DNA from: Pedococcus sp031456495
GTDB lineage: Bacteria > Actinomycetota > Actinomycetes > Actinomycetales > Dermatophilaceae
Direction: 5' to 3'
NCBI RefSeq assembly: GCF_031456495.1
Contig: NZ_JAVDUW010000001.1
Location: forward strand, 930,001 to 994,000
DNA: 64,000 bases
Positions 27,010 to 35,292 of this stretch are shown piece after piece. The stretch's first letter is position 1. Each line of letters begins with the position of its first letter. Below the pieces are notes generated by a model that saw only the letters and a program-made list of their open reading frames with translations, did not search any database and was not told the DNA's origin. The position numbers were made by a program, and so were the translations under genes.

Positions 27010-27825
27010 ATGTCCGGCGCGCAGGAGTCGTTCTACGTGCTCGAGGAGGTCACCCCCGACGCAACGGTGGTCACCGCCACGTCGCAGACCGCCGGGCCGT
27101 GGTCCGCGACGGCCCAGCACGGCGGTCCGCCGATGGCGCTCATGTCGCGGGAGGCCGCCCGGGTGGCCGACCCGGGACGGGTCGTCATGCGGTTCACCGC
27201 CGACCTGCTCGGCCCCGTGCCGGTGGGGCGGCTGCGGGTGCAGGCGACCGTCGCCCGCCCGGGGCGCAGCGTCGAGCTGGTCGAGTGCCGGCTGACCGAC
27301 CTCGACACCGACCGTGTCGTCGCACGGGCCGCCTGCTGGTTCGGGCCCAGGGTCGAGGGCGGACCCGCCACACCGCCGCCGGCCGTGCCGCCCGGTCCGG
27401 GCTCGGGGACGACCCGGGCGACGCCGCCCGGCTGGAGCCCCGGCTACCTCGACGCCATCGAGTGGTCCTGGGTCGACGGCGCGCTGGAGCAGCCCGGTCC
27501 GGCCACCGTGTGGATGCGCCCGCGCCCCGCGCTGGTGCCGGGCGAGCCGTGGACGCCGGTGGAGCGACTGCTCGCGTGCGTCGACTCGGCGTCGGGCGCC
27601 AGCGCGGCCCTCGACGTCGCCCGGTGGCAGTTCATGAACACCGAGCTCACGGCCCACCTCGTGCGCGAACCAGACGGCGAGTGGGTGGGGCTGCGGGCCG
27701 AGACCACGCTGGCCGGGACCGCCGTGGGGCTGGCCGCCGCGGAGCTCTTCGACGAGCACGGGTTCGTCGGGCGGAGCACGCAGTCGCTCCTCGTGCGGCC
27801 GACCTCACAGATTACCGGCCGGTAA
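27010..27825 (+). CDS. Thioesterase-family protein (acyl-CoA thioesterase-like)
   Basis: 271 residues. Double hot-dog layout: the first half has QHGGPPMALMSREAARV and RFTADLLGPVPVGRLRV, the second half begins near DVARWQFMNTELTAHLVREP and ends with GFVGRSTQSLLVRP, matching the TesB-like thioesterase superfamily of actinobacteria. The acyl substrate is unknown. ATG at 27010; the frame is open far upstream but that part is antisense to the prenyl synthase. Its stop codon forms part of the dyad that precedes the next gene. Confidence 0.8.
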   Translation: MSGAQESFYVLEEVTPDATVVTATSQTAGPWSATAQHGGPPMALMSREAARVADPGRVVMRFTADLLGPVPVGRLRVQATVARPGRSVELVECRLTDLDTDRVVARAACWFGPRVEGGPATPPPAVPPGPGSGTTRATPPGWSPGYLDAIEWSWVDGALEQPGPATVWMRPRPALVPGEPWTPVERLLACVDSASGASAALDVARWQFMNTELTAHLVREPDGEWVGLRAETTLAGTAVGLAAAELFDEHGFVGRSTQSLLVRPTSQITGR

Positions 27826-27844
27826 CCTACGTATCCGTAGGTTA
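27823..27844. promoter_or_regulatory. Dyad and leaderless-type promoter before the haemolysin-III-like gene
   Basis: TAACCTACG (27823-27831), a four-base loop, CGTAGGTTA (27836-27844). The -10-like TATGCT follows at 27843-27848, seven bases before the ATG at 27856, which is the spacing of leaderless actinobacterial mRNAs. The dyad could be an operator over the promoter; the regulator is unknown. Confidence 0.5.
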
Positions 27845-27855
27845 TGCTTGCCCGC

Positions 27856-28560
27856 ATGACCCCGACGCCCACCCACCACAGCCCGGAGTCCCCCGACCAG
27901 GGGCCGATCGAGGCCGTCGTGGCGGCGGTCAAGCCGCGTCTGCGCGGCTGGCTGCACGCCGGCATGGTGCCCCTGGCAGTCGCCGCGGGCATCGTCCTCA
28001 TCGCCCTGGCCCCCACCACGCCCGCACGCATCGCGGCCACCGTCTTCTCGGTCACCGCGTGGCTGCTGTTCGGCACCTCCGCGGTGTACCACCGCGGCAA
28101 CTGGTCGCCCCGCGTGGCCGCCGTGCTCAAGCGGATGGACCACTCGAACATCTTCCTCATCATCGCCGGCACCTACACGCCGTTCGCGATGCTGCTCCCC
28201 CGGGCGCAGGCGACCCAGATGCTGCTCATCGTCTGGATCGGCGCCATCGCCGGCGTGCTGTTCCGGGTGTTCTGGGTCGGCGCCCCGCGCTGGCTCTACA
28301 CGCCGATCTACGTCGCCCTGGGCTGGGTGGCCGTGTTCTACATGGGCCCGCTGCTGCACTTCGGCGGCCCGGCCATCGTCACGCTCATCGCGGTCGGCGG
28401 CGTGCTCTACACCGTGGGGGCGCTCGTCTACGGCATCAAGCGGCCGAACCCCTCACCGCGCTGGTTCGGGTTCCACGAGATCTTTCACACCCTGACCGTG
28501 GCCGCCTTCGCCGTGCACTACATCGCGGCGTCGATGTCGCTGTACCGCACCAACGCCTGA
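27856..28560 (+). CDS. Haemolysin III / TrhA-family membrane protein
   Basis: 234 residues with seven predicted helices. The PAQR/HlyIII pattern is present: SAVYHRGNW, RMDHSNIFLIIAGTYTPF and the C-terminal FHEIFHTLTVAAFAVHYIA, which supply the conserved His/Ser/Asp metal-site residues. The name reflects homology; family members influence membrane energetics or fluidity rather than act as proven toxins. ATG at 27856 is preferred to ATG 27844 because a -10 element sits seven bases upstream. The related Rv1085c of M. tuberculosis lies in the same neighbourhood. Confidence 0.9.
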   Translation: MTPTPTHHSPESPDQGPIEAVVAAVKPRLRGWLHAGMVPLAVAAGIVLIALAPTTPARIAATVFSVTAWLLFGTSAVYHRGNWSPRVAAVLKRMDHSNIFLIIAGTYTPFAMLLPRAQATQMLLIVWIGAIAGVLFRVFWVGAPRWLYTPIYVALGWVAVFYMGPLLHFGGPAIVTLIAVGGVLYTVGALVYGIKRPNPSPRWFGFHEIFHTLTVAAFAVHYIAASMSLYRTNA

Positions 28561-28567
28561 CGCGTCG

Positions 28568-28879
28568 TCAGGCGGTGCGGTGGTGCTCGTCCGGGCCCTC
28601 ACCGGTCGTGGTGTCCGTGCCGTCCCCGGTCGCGCCGTCCCCGGTTGCGCCGTCCTCGGCTGTGCCGGCCGCCGGGCCGTCCGCCTCGGGGGAGCCCTGG
28701 GCGGCCTTGCGGTCCGTCCCCGACTCGGCCTCCTTGCGCAGCTCCTCGGCCCGGTAGGACATCCGGCGCATCCGCGCGTTCATGTTGCGCATGAGCAGGT
28801 AGAGGGCGATCGCCAGCACGAAGAAGGCGACGAAGCCCCACAGGCCCGGCGAGACCAGCGAGGACGGCGCGCCGTTCAC
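28568..28879 (-). CDS. Small single-pass membrane protein next to mca
   Basis: 103 residues. One transmembrane helix (about 12-33, LWGFVAFFVLAIALYLLM) is followed by a basic segment MNARMRRMSYRAEE and an acidic, Gly/Thr/Asp-rich tail with a short GATGD repeat. GTG at 28879 overlaps the mca stop by four bases, so the two are coupled. A small membrane protein beside mca is a recurrent actinobacterial feature (Rv1083 in M. tuberculosis). Function unknown. Confidence 0.8.
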   Translation of the reverse strand: MNGAPSSLVSPGLWGFVAFFVLAIALYLLMRNMNARMRRMSYRAEELRKEAESGTDRKAAQGSPEADGPAAGTAEDGATGDGATGDGTDTTTGEGPDEHHRTA

Positions 28880-29811
28880 GCCGACACCGCCACGCGGCCG
28901 TCGTAGGCGACCTCGAGCCCGGACCTCGTGGCCAGGGCGTCGCCCGTGGCGACGTCGTCGATCCCGGCGAACAGGTCGTCCTCCACCGGCTCCACCGGCA
29001 CGTACGACACCGCCGCCTCGAAGTCCTCGGTCGGCCAGATCCGCACCTGCAGGTCGCGCGGCACCTGGAAGAAGTGACCGTCGGGGTCGATCTGCGTGGC
29101 GTGCGCGAGCAGCGCCTGGTCCCGCTGGTCGAACCAGTCGGCGCAGTGGATGCGGGTGGTGATGGTCCGGGCGTCCTCCTCGGTCCACCGCTCGAGCCAC
29201 TCGGCATACGGGCTCTCCCGGCCCTCCGCGAGGAAGGCCTCGTGGAAGGCGACGTACTTGGCCCGGTTGTGCGCGTTGTAGTAGATCTTCAGCGGCTGCC
29301 ACGGCTCGCCCGCGTGCGGGTACGCCTCGGGGTCGCCGGCCGCGGCGAACGCCGCCATCGAGACCGTGTGGGTCATGATGTGGTCGGGGTGGGGGTAGCC
29401 GCCGTTCTCGTCGTACGTCGTCATGACGTGCGGGCGGAACCGCCGGATCTCGCGGACGAGGGCCTCGGTCGTCACGTCCAGCGGCTCGAGGGCGAAGCAG
29501 CCCTCGGGCAGCGGCGGCAGCGGGTCGCCCTCCGGCAGGCCGGAGTCCACGAAGCCCAGCCACGTGTGCTGCACCCCGAGGATCTCCTGCGCCTTGCGCA
29601 TCTCCACCCGCCGCACCTGCGGGAGGTCGCGCTCGATCTGCGGGTCCCCCTTCAGCTTGGGGTTGAGCACGTCCCCGCGCTCGCCACCCGTGCACGACAC
29701 GACGAGCACGTCGGCGCTCGTCGCCGCGTACTTGGCCATCGTCGCCGCGCCCTTGCTCGACTCGTCGTCGGGGTGCGCGTGCACCGCCATGAGCCGCCAC
29801 CGGTCAGCCAC
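28876..29811 (-). CDS. mca: Mycothiol S-conjugate amidase
   Basis: 311 residues. Zinc amidase that cleaves mycothiol-toxin conjugates to a mercapturic acid for export. Zinc ligands are in LMAVHAHPDDESSKG at the N-terminus and YPHPDHIMTH near residue 140; LGFVDSGLPEGD and TTYDENGGYPHPDH are Mca-specific rather than MshB-like. GTG at 29811 is chosen: GGAGAGG lies six bases upstream and the protein then starts close to the conserved motif. Upstream TTG/GTG/ATG codons up to 29841 are alternatives. Proof of a mycothiol-using host. Confidence 0.95.
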   Translation of the reverse strand: MADRWRLMAVHAHPDDESSKGAATMAKYAATSADVLVVSCTGGERGDVLNPKLKGDPQIERDLPQVRRVEMRKAQEILGVQHTWLGFVDSGLPEGDPLPPLPEGCFALEPLDVTTEALVREIRRFRPHVMTTYDENGGYPHPDHIMTHTVSMAAFAAAGDPEAYPHAGEPWQPLKIYYNAHNRAKYVAFHEAFLAEGRESPYAEWLERWTEEDARTITTRIHCADWFDQRDQALLAHATQIDPDGHFFQVPRDLQVRIWPTEDFEAAVSYVPVEPVEDDLFAGIDDVATGDALATRSGLEVAYDGRVAVSA

Positions 29812-29906
29812 TGTCACCCTCTCCTGGGTCATCACGGACAATGGGTGTCCGCGATCAAGCGGACACCACCTGCTCTCATCCTCTCACCGCACCGGAAGGC
29901 TCCGTC

Positions 29907-30272
29907 ATGCCACTCCCCCGCCCCGCGCCCGGCACCGGCCGCTGGTGGGTCGTCGGCATCGTCGGCATCGGCCTCGCCACGGCCCTCGCCGTCTGGCTCG
30001 GGCTGGCCAACTCGGTGGGCCGGGTGACGTGGGTCGACACCGGGTACAAGGTCGTCGACGACCGCAGCGTCCGAGTCGAGTTCGACGTCCACCGCCCCTC
30101 GGGCGAGGCGGTCACGTGCCAGGTCAACGCGCTGGACCAGTCCTTCGGCGTCGTCGGCACGATCGAGGTCCGCGTCCCGGCGTCCGCGGAGCGGTCGGTG
30201 CACCAGGTGGTCGTCGTGCGGACCGCCGCGCGCGCCGTCACCGGCACGGTCAAGAGCTGCGACCCCTCCTGA
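29907..30272 (+). CDS. DUF4307 family membrane protein
   Basis: 121 residues. One N-terminal transmembrane helix (about 13-34, WWVVGIVGIGLATALAVWLG) then an extracytoplasmic beta-rich domain with YKVVDDRSVRVEFDVHRPSG and two cysteines (TCQVNA and SCDPS) that may pair. This matches DUF4307, found between mca and greA in actinobacteria. ATG at 29907 with GGAAGG upstream. Function unknown. Confidence 0.85.
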   Translation: MPLPRPAPGTGRWWVVGIVGIGLATALAVWLGLANSVGRVTWVDTGYKVVDDRSVRVEFDVHRPSGEAVTCQVNALDQSFGVVGTIEVRVPASAERSVHQVVVVRTAARAVTGTVKSCDPS

Positions 30273-30365
30273 CCAGCGGGTTCGCGGTCCCGACGGGCGG
30301 AAATCCCGGACGCGAGCGGGCCTCCCGGCATACCCTCGGGCACGGGCGCCCGGGACGGCACGAAA

Positions 30366-30395
30366 TGGACCGTTCGGACGGCGCCGCGTTAGACT
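30366..30395 (+). promoter_or_regulatory. Candidate greA promoter
   Basis: TGGACC (30366-30371), 18 bases, TAGACT (30390-30395), about 125 bases upstream of the greA start within a 248-base gene-free spacer. The spacer also carries one GTATGCCG octamer (30327 region); otherwise nothing is recognised. Confidence 0.45.
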
Positions 30396-30520
30396 CGTCC
30401 ATTCACCGAGCGGTCTGGACCTCCTGCCACCTGCGTGGCGAGGGTCCGGGCCGCATTGCGTAGCACCCCGCACACCGGCCGACACCGCGCCGGGCGGGAC
30501 CCCAGCCAAGGAGTACAACC

Positions 30521-31015
30521 GTGAGCGAGACCGCGACCCCCACCGCGAGCTACCTGACCCAGGACGCCTTCGACCGCCTGAAGGCCGAGCTGGACCAGCT
30601 CTCCGGGGAAGGCCGCACCGAGATCGCCAAGCGCATCGAGGCGGCGCGCGAGGAGGGCGACCTCAAGGAGAACGGCGGCTACCACGCGGCCAAGGAGGAG
30701 CAGGGCAAGATGGAGGCCCGCATCCGCCAGCTGACCCAGCTGCTCGAGAACGCCGTCGTGGGCACCAAGCCCGCGGACGACGGGATCGTCGAGCCCGGCA
30801 TGGTCGTGACCGTCGACATGTTCGGCGACGACATGACCTTCCTCCTGGGCTCGCGCGAGATCGCGGACGGCTCCGACCTCGAGGTCTACAGCGAGAAGTC
30901 CCCGCTCGGCGCGGCCATCAACGGCAAGAAGGTCGGTGACTCCGCGTCCTACGAGGCGCCCAACGGCAAGACCATCGAGGTCACCGTCAAGGCCGCCAAG
31001 CCCTACGGCGCCTGA
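30521..31015 (+). CDS. greA: Transcription elongation factor GreA
   Basis: 164 residues. Binds the RNA polymerase secondary channel and stimulates cleavage of backtracked RNA. The N-terminal coiled coil carries the acidic tip in AAREEGDLKENGGYHAAKEEQ; the C-terminal FKBP-like domain begins near VEPGMVVTV and ends GKTIEVTVKAAKPYGA. GTG at 30521 with AAGGAG upstream. It ends at a strong hairpin terminator. No GTATGCCG octamer occurs in it. Confidence 0.97.
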   Translation: MSETATPTASYLTQDAFDRLKAELDQLSGEGRTEIAKRIEAAREEGDLKENGGYHAAKEEQGKMEARIRQLTQLLENAVVGTKPADDGIVEPGMVVTVDMFGDDMTFLLGSREIADGSDLEVYSEKSPLGAAINGKKVGDSASYEAPNGKTIEVTVKAAKPYGA

Positions 31016-31037
31016 CCTCCCCCAGCACCCGCACGAA

Positions 31038-31071
31038 CGAAGGGGCCGCCCGCGACCGGGCGGCCCCTTCG
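31038..31071. terminator. Bidirectional terminator after greA
   Basis: CGAAGGGGCCGCCCG (31038-31052), loop CGAC, and the exact complement (31057-31071): a 15-bp stem between convergent genes. Confidence 0.92.
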
Positions 31072-31099
31072 TCGTGCCCGGCGGTTGCGGCCGGTCCGG

Positions 31100-31633
31100 T
31101 CAGCGGTCGGAGACGAGCTGGAAGAGGCGGTGGTCCGCCCAGCGCCCCGCGATGTGCAGGTATGACGGTGCGTCGCCGATCACCGTGAAGCCCGCCCTGA
31201 GCAGGACGCGCTGCGAGCGCACGTTGTCGAGCAGGGTGCCCGCCTGGAGCCGGTGCAGCCCGAGCTCGCCGAAGGCGAGGTCCACGACCTCGCGGAGCGC
31301 GGCGGTCGCCAGCCCGCGCGCGCCGGCCCGCTCGGCGAGCCAGTAGCCGACGTTGGCCGACTGGGAGGGTCCGCGGACGATCTCGTTGAGCGTGATCCGG
31401 CCGACGACCGCGTCGTCCTCGTCGAGGACGACCAGCGGCAGCCGGGTGCCCGCGCGGTGCTCGGCGAGCAGGCTCGCGACGAGCTCGCGCTGACCGTCCA
31501 CCGTGTCGTACCCGGCTGGACGGTCGGGCATGGTCGGCGCGAGGAAGTCGCGGTTGGCGACGAGCAGCTCGGCGAGCACCTCGGCGTCGGACTCCCGGAC
31601 CAGCCGGGTGACCCGTCCCCTGGGCTGGGCCAT
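31100..31633 (-). CDS. RimJ/RimL-type GNAT acetyltransferase
   Basis: 177 residues. GNAT fold of the RimJ subfamily: VVGRITLNEIVRGPSQSANVGYWL, the acetyl-CoA loop ERAGARGLATAALREVVDLAF and the terminal LLRAGFTVIGDAPSYLHIAGRW. Such enzymes acetylate N-termini of ribosomal proteins or unrelated amines; which applies is unclear. ATG at 31633 shares a base with the ilvA stop, so translation is coupled to ilvA. Confidence 0.87.
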   Translation of the reverse strand: MAQPRGRVTRLVRESDAEVLAELLVANRDFLAPTMPDRPAGYDTVDGQRELVASLLAEHRAGTRLPLVVLDEDDAVVGRITLNEIVRGPSQSANVGYWLAERAGARGLATAALREVVDLAFGELGLHRLQAGTLLDNVRSQRVLLRAGFTVIGDAPSYLHIAGRWADHRLFQLVSDR

Positions 31634-32856
31634 CAGCCGAACTTCAGCTGGTAGCCCTTGCCCCGCAGCGTGCGCAGGACCTCCTCGCAGTGCTGGCGCC
31701 CGCGGGTCTCCAGCTGCAGGCCGATCTCGACCTCGTCGACGCGGATCGTGGTCCCGGTGCGGATGTGCTCGACCTCGAGGACGTTGGCGTCGACGGCGGC
31801 GCAGTCGGCCAGCAGCCGGGCGAGGTGGCCGGGGGTGTCGGACACCCGCACCCGGAACTGCAGGTAGCGGCCGGCCGAGGCCATGCCGTGCCGGATGATC
31901 CGCAGGAGCAGCAGCGGGTCGATGTTGCCGCCGGAGAGCACCGCGACGACCGGGCCGTCGACCGGCTGGCCGGCCCGGGCGAGCAGGTGCGCGACGGCAG
32001 CGGCCCCGGCCGGCTCGACGACCAGCTTGGCCCGCTCGAGCACGAACAGCAGCGCCCGCGACAGCTCCTCCTCGCTCACCGTCTCGATGGCGTCGACGAG
32101 GTCGCGGACGAGCTCGTAGGGCACGTCGCCGGGCATGCCCACCGCGATGCCGTCGGCCATGGTCTGCATGCGCTCGTACGGCACCGGCTTGCCGGCGGCG
32201 AGCGAGAGCGGGTAGGCCGCCGCCTGCTCGGCCTGGACGCCGATGACCCGCACGTCCGGGCGGGCGGACTTCACCGCGACCGAGATGCCGGCGAGCAGCC
32301 CGCCACCGCCGGTGCTGACCACGATGGTCTTGACCTCGGGGCACTGGTCGAGGATCTCGAGCCCGGCGGTGCCCTGGCCCGCGACGATGTCGCGGTGGTC
32401 GAACGGGTGGATCAGCACCGCCCCCGTCTCGGCCTCCCACTCCCGTGCCTTGACGAGGCACTCGTCGATGGTCGTGCCGACCTGCTCGATCGTCGCGCCG
32501 TAGGCCTCGGTCGCGAGCAGCTTGGGCATGGGGGCACCGTGCGGCATGTAGACCTTGACGTCGATGCCGAGCATCTGGCCGGCGAGGGCGACGCCCTGGG
32601 CGTGGTTGCCGGCGCTGGCCGCGACGACGCCGCGCGCCTTCTCCTCGTCGGAGAGCCGCGACATCCGGGTGTACGCGCCGCGGATCTTGAAGGACCCGGC
32701 GCGCTGGAGGTTCTCGCACTTGAGGAAGACCTCGCAGCCGACCCGGTCGGTGAGGGCGCGGCTGTACTCGAGGGGCGTGGGGCGGACGACCCCGCTGAGC
32801 AGGTCCTGCGCAGCGCGGATGTCCTCCAGGGAGACGGACAGCATCGGTGGTGCCAT
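31633..32856 (-). CDS. ilvA: Threonine ammonia-lyase with a single ACT domain
   Basis: 407 residues. PLP enzyme deaminating threonine to 2-oxobutyrate. PLP lysine in RAGSFKIRGAYTRM near residue 58; glycine loop STGGGGLLAGI near 180. The C-terminal ~75 residues (QFRVRVSDTPGHLARLLADC) are one ACT-like domain, so the protein is the shorter ~400-residue form seen in many actinobacteria rather than the double-domain ~510-residue IlvA. It may be biosynthetic or catabolic. ATG at 32856; ATG at 32844 (MLSVSLEDIRAA) is equally plausible. Confidence 0.92.
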   Translation of the reverse strand: MAPPMLSVSLEDIRAAQDLLSGVVRPTPLEYSRALTDRVGCEVFLKCENLQRAGSFKIRGAYTRMSRLSDEEKARGVVAASAGNHAQGVALAGQMLGIDVKVYMPHGAPMPKLLATEAYGATIEQVGTTIDECLVKAREWEAETGAVLIHPFDHRDIVAGQGTAGLEILDQCPEVKTIVVSTGGGGLLAGISVAVKSARPDVRVIGVQAEQAAAYPLSLAAGKPVPYERMQTMADGIAVGMPGDVPYELVRDLVDAIETVSEEELSRALLFVLERAKLVVEPAGAAAVAHLLARAGQPVDGPVVAVLSGGNIDPLLLLRIIRHGMASAGRYLQFRVRVSDTPGHLARLLADCAAVDANVLEVEHIRTGTTIRVDEVEIGLQLETRGRQHCEEVLRTLRGKGYQLKFG

Positions 32857-32908
32857 GGCGAGCAGGCTAGTACCCGCCGGACGCCCTCCGGACCACCCGG
32901 CGGGGGCG

Positions 32909-33766
32909 CTAGTCGTGCACCCTGCGGTTGAACGCCCGGATCGCCAGCGGCGCCATCACCAGGGTCAGCCCTACCGTCCAGATCAGCGTCGTCACGACGG
33001 GGTGGTGCAGCGGCAGCTGGGCGTCCGCGGCCACGGGGCGGTCGTTGCCCCAGAGCTGCCGGACCGCCTGCACGAGCGAGGAGATCGGGTTCCACTCGGC
33101 GATGACGCGCAGCCAGTGCGGCATCCGGTCGCTGGGCGCGAACGTGTTGGCGAGGAACGTGATCGGGAACATCGTCGTGAACATCAGGCCGTTGACGGAC
33201 TCGACCGAGCGCATGGCCGAGCCGACCAGGATGCCGACCCAGATCATCGCGAAGCCCCACAGGAGCAGCAGCAGGTAGGCCAGGACGGCGTCGACGAACC
33301 CGCCGCGGATGCGCCAGCCGACGAACAGGCCGGTCAGCGACATGACGAGGATGCCGATGCTCGAGTGCAGGAGACTGGAGATGCTGCGGCCCACCAGGAC
33401 GGCCGACGGGTGGATCGGCAGCGACCGCATGCGGTCGACGATGCCCTTGTCGATGTCGGCGGTCAGCCCGACGGCCACGATGAACGAGGCGAACGCGATC
33501 GTCTGGCCCATGATCCCGGCCATCAGCCACTCGCGGTACCCGGCCGGCGAGCCCTGCACGGCGATCGAGCCGCCGAACACGTAGGCGAACAGCAGCACGA
33601 ACATCACCGGCTGGATGGTGACGTCCATGAGCATCTCGGGCATCCGCTTGATGTGGATGAGGTTGCGCCGGGTGATGGCGAGGGACTGGCGCAGCAGGCC
33701 TGTGCGCTGGATCTGCGGCCTGGCCAGTCCGCTCGCGGTCCGGCGGACCCCGGTGTCGGTGCTCAT
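32909..33766 (-). CDS. ABC-2 type permease, DrrB-like
   Basis: 285 residues with six hydrophobic helices. ABC-2/DrrB family features: TRRNLIHIKRMPEMLMDVTIQPVMFVLL near the N-terminus, GIVDRMRSLPIHPSAVLVGR in the cytoplasmic loop and NTFAPSDRMPHWLRVIAEWNPIS near the C-terminus. Forms an exporter with the adjacent ATPase; drugs, lipids or glycolipids are typical cargo. ATG at 33766 overlaps the ATPase stop by four bases. Confidence 0.9.
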   Translation of the reverse strand: MSTDTGVRRTASGLARPQIQRTGLLRQSLAITRRNLIHIKRMPEMLMDVTIQPVMFVLLFAYVFGGSIAVQGSPAGYREWLMAGIMGQTIAFASFIVAVGLTADIDKGIVDRMRSLPIHPSAVLVGRSISSLLHSSIGILVMSLTGLFVGWRIRGGFVDAVLAYLLLLLWGFAMIWVGILVGSAMRSVESVNGLMFTTMFPITFLANTFAPSDRMPHWLRVIAEWNPISSLVQAVRQLWGNDRPVAADAQLPLHHPVVTTLIWTVGLTLVMAPLAIRAFNRRVHD

Positions 33767-34737
33767 GCGACGACCTCCTCGTCGTGCGGTGCCTCGCCGT
33801 CCTCGGCCCGGTGCCCGGTGAGGCTGAGGAAGACGTCGTCGAGGCTCGGACGCTTCAGGCCGAGGTCGTCGAGCTCGATCTCGCTGCCCTCGAACACTGC
33901 CGCGATGCGGGTCATGTCGCGCAGCCCCTCCGCCGGGGCGGTCAGCTGGCGGGCGCCGTGGTCGACGTGCACCTCGCTGACGTGCGCGCGCAGCAGCGCC
34001 TCGGCGGCGTCCAGCTCCTCGGCCCGCGAGACGGTCAGCACGATCGCCGCAGCGCCGCTGCGGTCCTTGAGCTCGAGCGCCGTCCCCTCGGCGATGACCC
34101 GCCCCCGGTCGACGACGACGATGCGGTCGGCGAGCTGGTCGGCCTCCTCGAGGTACTGGGTCGTGAGCAGCAGGGTCGTCCCGTCACGGACGAGCCCGCG
34201 CAGCACCTCCCACAGCTCCACCCGGCTGCGCGGGTCGAGCCCGGTGGTGGGCTCGTCGAGGAAGAGCACCGGCGGCGTCGCGATGAGGCTGACGGCCAGG
34301 TCGAGCCGTCGTCGCATCCCGCCCGAGTACGTCTTGACGACGCGGTCGCCGGCGTCGGTGAGCGAGAACCGCTCGAGCAGGTCACGGCTCGCGCTGCGCA
34401 CGTAGGAGGAGGACAGCCCGTAGAGCGATCCGATGAGGCGCAGGTTCTCGCGCCCGGTGAGCAGCTCGTCGACCGTGGCGGCCTGGCCGGTCAGCCCCAT
34501 GGAGCGGCGCACGGCGTCCGGGTCGGTGCGCACGTCGTGCCCGGCGACCCGCGCCGTCCCGGCGGTCGGGGCGGTGAGCGTCGTCATCATCCGCACGGTC
34601 GTGGTCTTGCCCGCACCGTTGGGCCCGAGCAGCCCCAGCACGGTGCCCTCCGGCACGACGAAGCTGACGTCGTCGACGGCCCGGGTGTCGCCGAAGGTCT
34701 TGACGAGGTGCTCGGCCTCGATCGCGGGCGCGCTCAT
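33763..34737 (-). CDS. ABC transporter ATPase, DrrA-like
   Basis: 324 residues. Walker A GLLGPNGAGKTTTVRMM near residue 39, signature TYSGGMRRRLDLAVSL, Walker B LFLDEPTTGLDP and the switch LLTTQYLEEADQLADR. The ~90-residue C-terminal extension with LTAPAEGLRDMTRIAAVFEG and RPSLDDVFLSLTGHRAED is characteristic of DrrA-type drug exporters. Operon with the permease downstream. Confidence 0.93.
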   Translation of the reverse strand: MSAPAIEAEHLVKTFGDTRAVDDVSFVVPEGTVLGLLGPNGAGKTTTVRMMTTLTAPTAGTARVAGHDVRTDPDAVRRSMGLTGQAATVDELLTGRENLRLIGSLYGLSSSYVRSASRDLLERFSLTDAGDRVVKTYSGGMRRRLDLAVSLIATPPVLFLDEPTTGLDPRSRVELWEVLRGLVRDGTTLLLTTQYLEEADQLADRIVVVDRGRVIAEGTALELKDRSGAAAIVLTVSRAEELDAAEALLRAHVSEVHVDHGARQLTAPAEGLRDMTRIAAVFEGSEIELDDLGLKRPSLDDVFLSLTGHRAEDGEAPHDEEVVA

Positions 34738-34800
34738 CGTTCGAGCCTAGGCCGGTCCGCGACGCTCGTTCGACCCATTTTCTCCGTCCCCCCGGCGCTC

Positions 34801-34858
34801 GGTCGTGGTCTCAAGTGGTCGTGGTCCCAACCGGTCGTGGTCTCAGCCGGTCGTGGTC
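34801..34858. repeat. 16-bp tandem repeat reaching into the 3' end of the VOC gene
   Basis: Units of GGTCGTGGTCYCAAN at 34801, 34817 and 34833, with a shorter fourth at 34849, each 16 bases apart and imperfect at their ends. The last copies encode the C-terminal ATTTG and stop codon of the VOC-family protein. Confidence 0.85.
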
Positions 34859-35283
34859 GCGCGGCCGATGAGGCAGAACGGGTGGCCGGCCGGGTCGGTG
34901 TAGACGCGGAACGTCCCGGTCTCCGAGGGCTGGTGGTCGTGCACGCGCGCCCCAGCCGCCAGCACCGCCGGCTCGGCGGCGTCGATGTCGCCGGCCCACA
35001 GGTCGAGGTGGAACTGCTGCGGGTGCGAGCCCCCGGGCCAGGTCGGCTCCCGGTAGTCGTCGATGCGCTGGAACGCCAGTGCCGGGCGTCCGTCCGGGTT
35101 GTCCGGCGAGAGGCCGCCACCCGGGGGCACGAGGGTCGACCAGTCGCGGTCGGACCCGTCCTCGAGCGGCCACCCCAGGACCTCGGAGTAGAACCTCGCG
35201 AGCTCGAGCGCGTCGGGGCAGTCGAGGATGACGAGGTCGAGCAGGGGCTTGGGCGGGATCGGGACAGCGGTGTCGTCGGCCAT
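34843..35283 (-). CDS. VOC / glyoxalase-fold protein
   Basis: 146 residues. Two beta-alpha-beta-beta-beta modules of the vicinal-oxygen-chelate fold: LDLVILDCPDALELARFYSEVLGWPLED in the first and QQFHLDLWAGDIDAAEP with VYTDPAGHPFCLIGR in the second. The glyoxalase-like-domain subtype common in actinobacteria is of unknown function, possibly resistance or small-molecule binding. ATG at 35283; the C-terminus is made from a tandem repeat. Confidence 0.85.
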   Translation of the reverse strand: MADDTAVPIPPKPLLDLVILDCPDALELARFYSEVLGWPLEDGSDRDWSTLVPPGGGLSPDNPDGRPALAFQRIDDYREPTWPGGSHPQQFHLDLWAGDIDAAEPAVLAAGARVHDHQPSETGTFRVYTDPAGHPFCLIGRATTTG

Positions 35284-35292
35284 GGGCCGACG

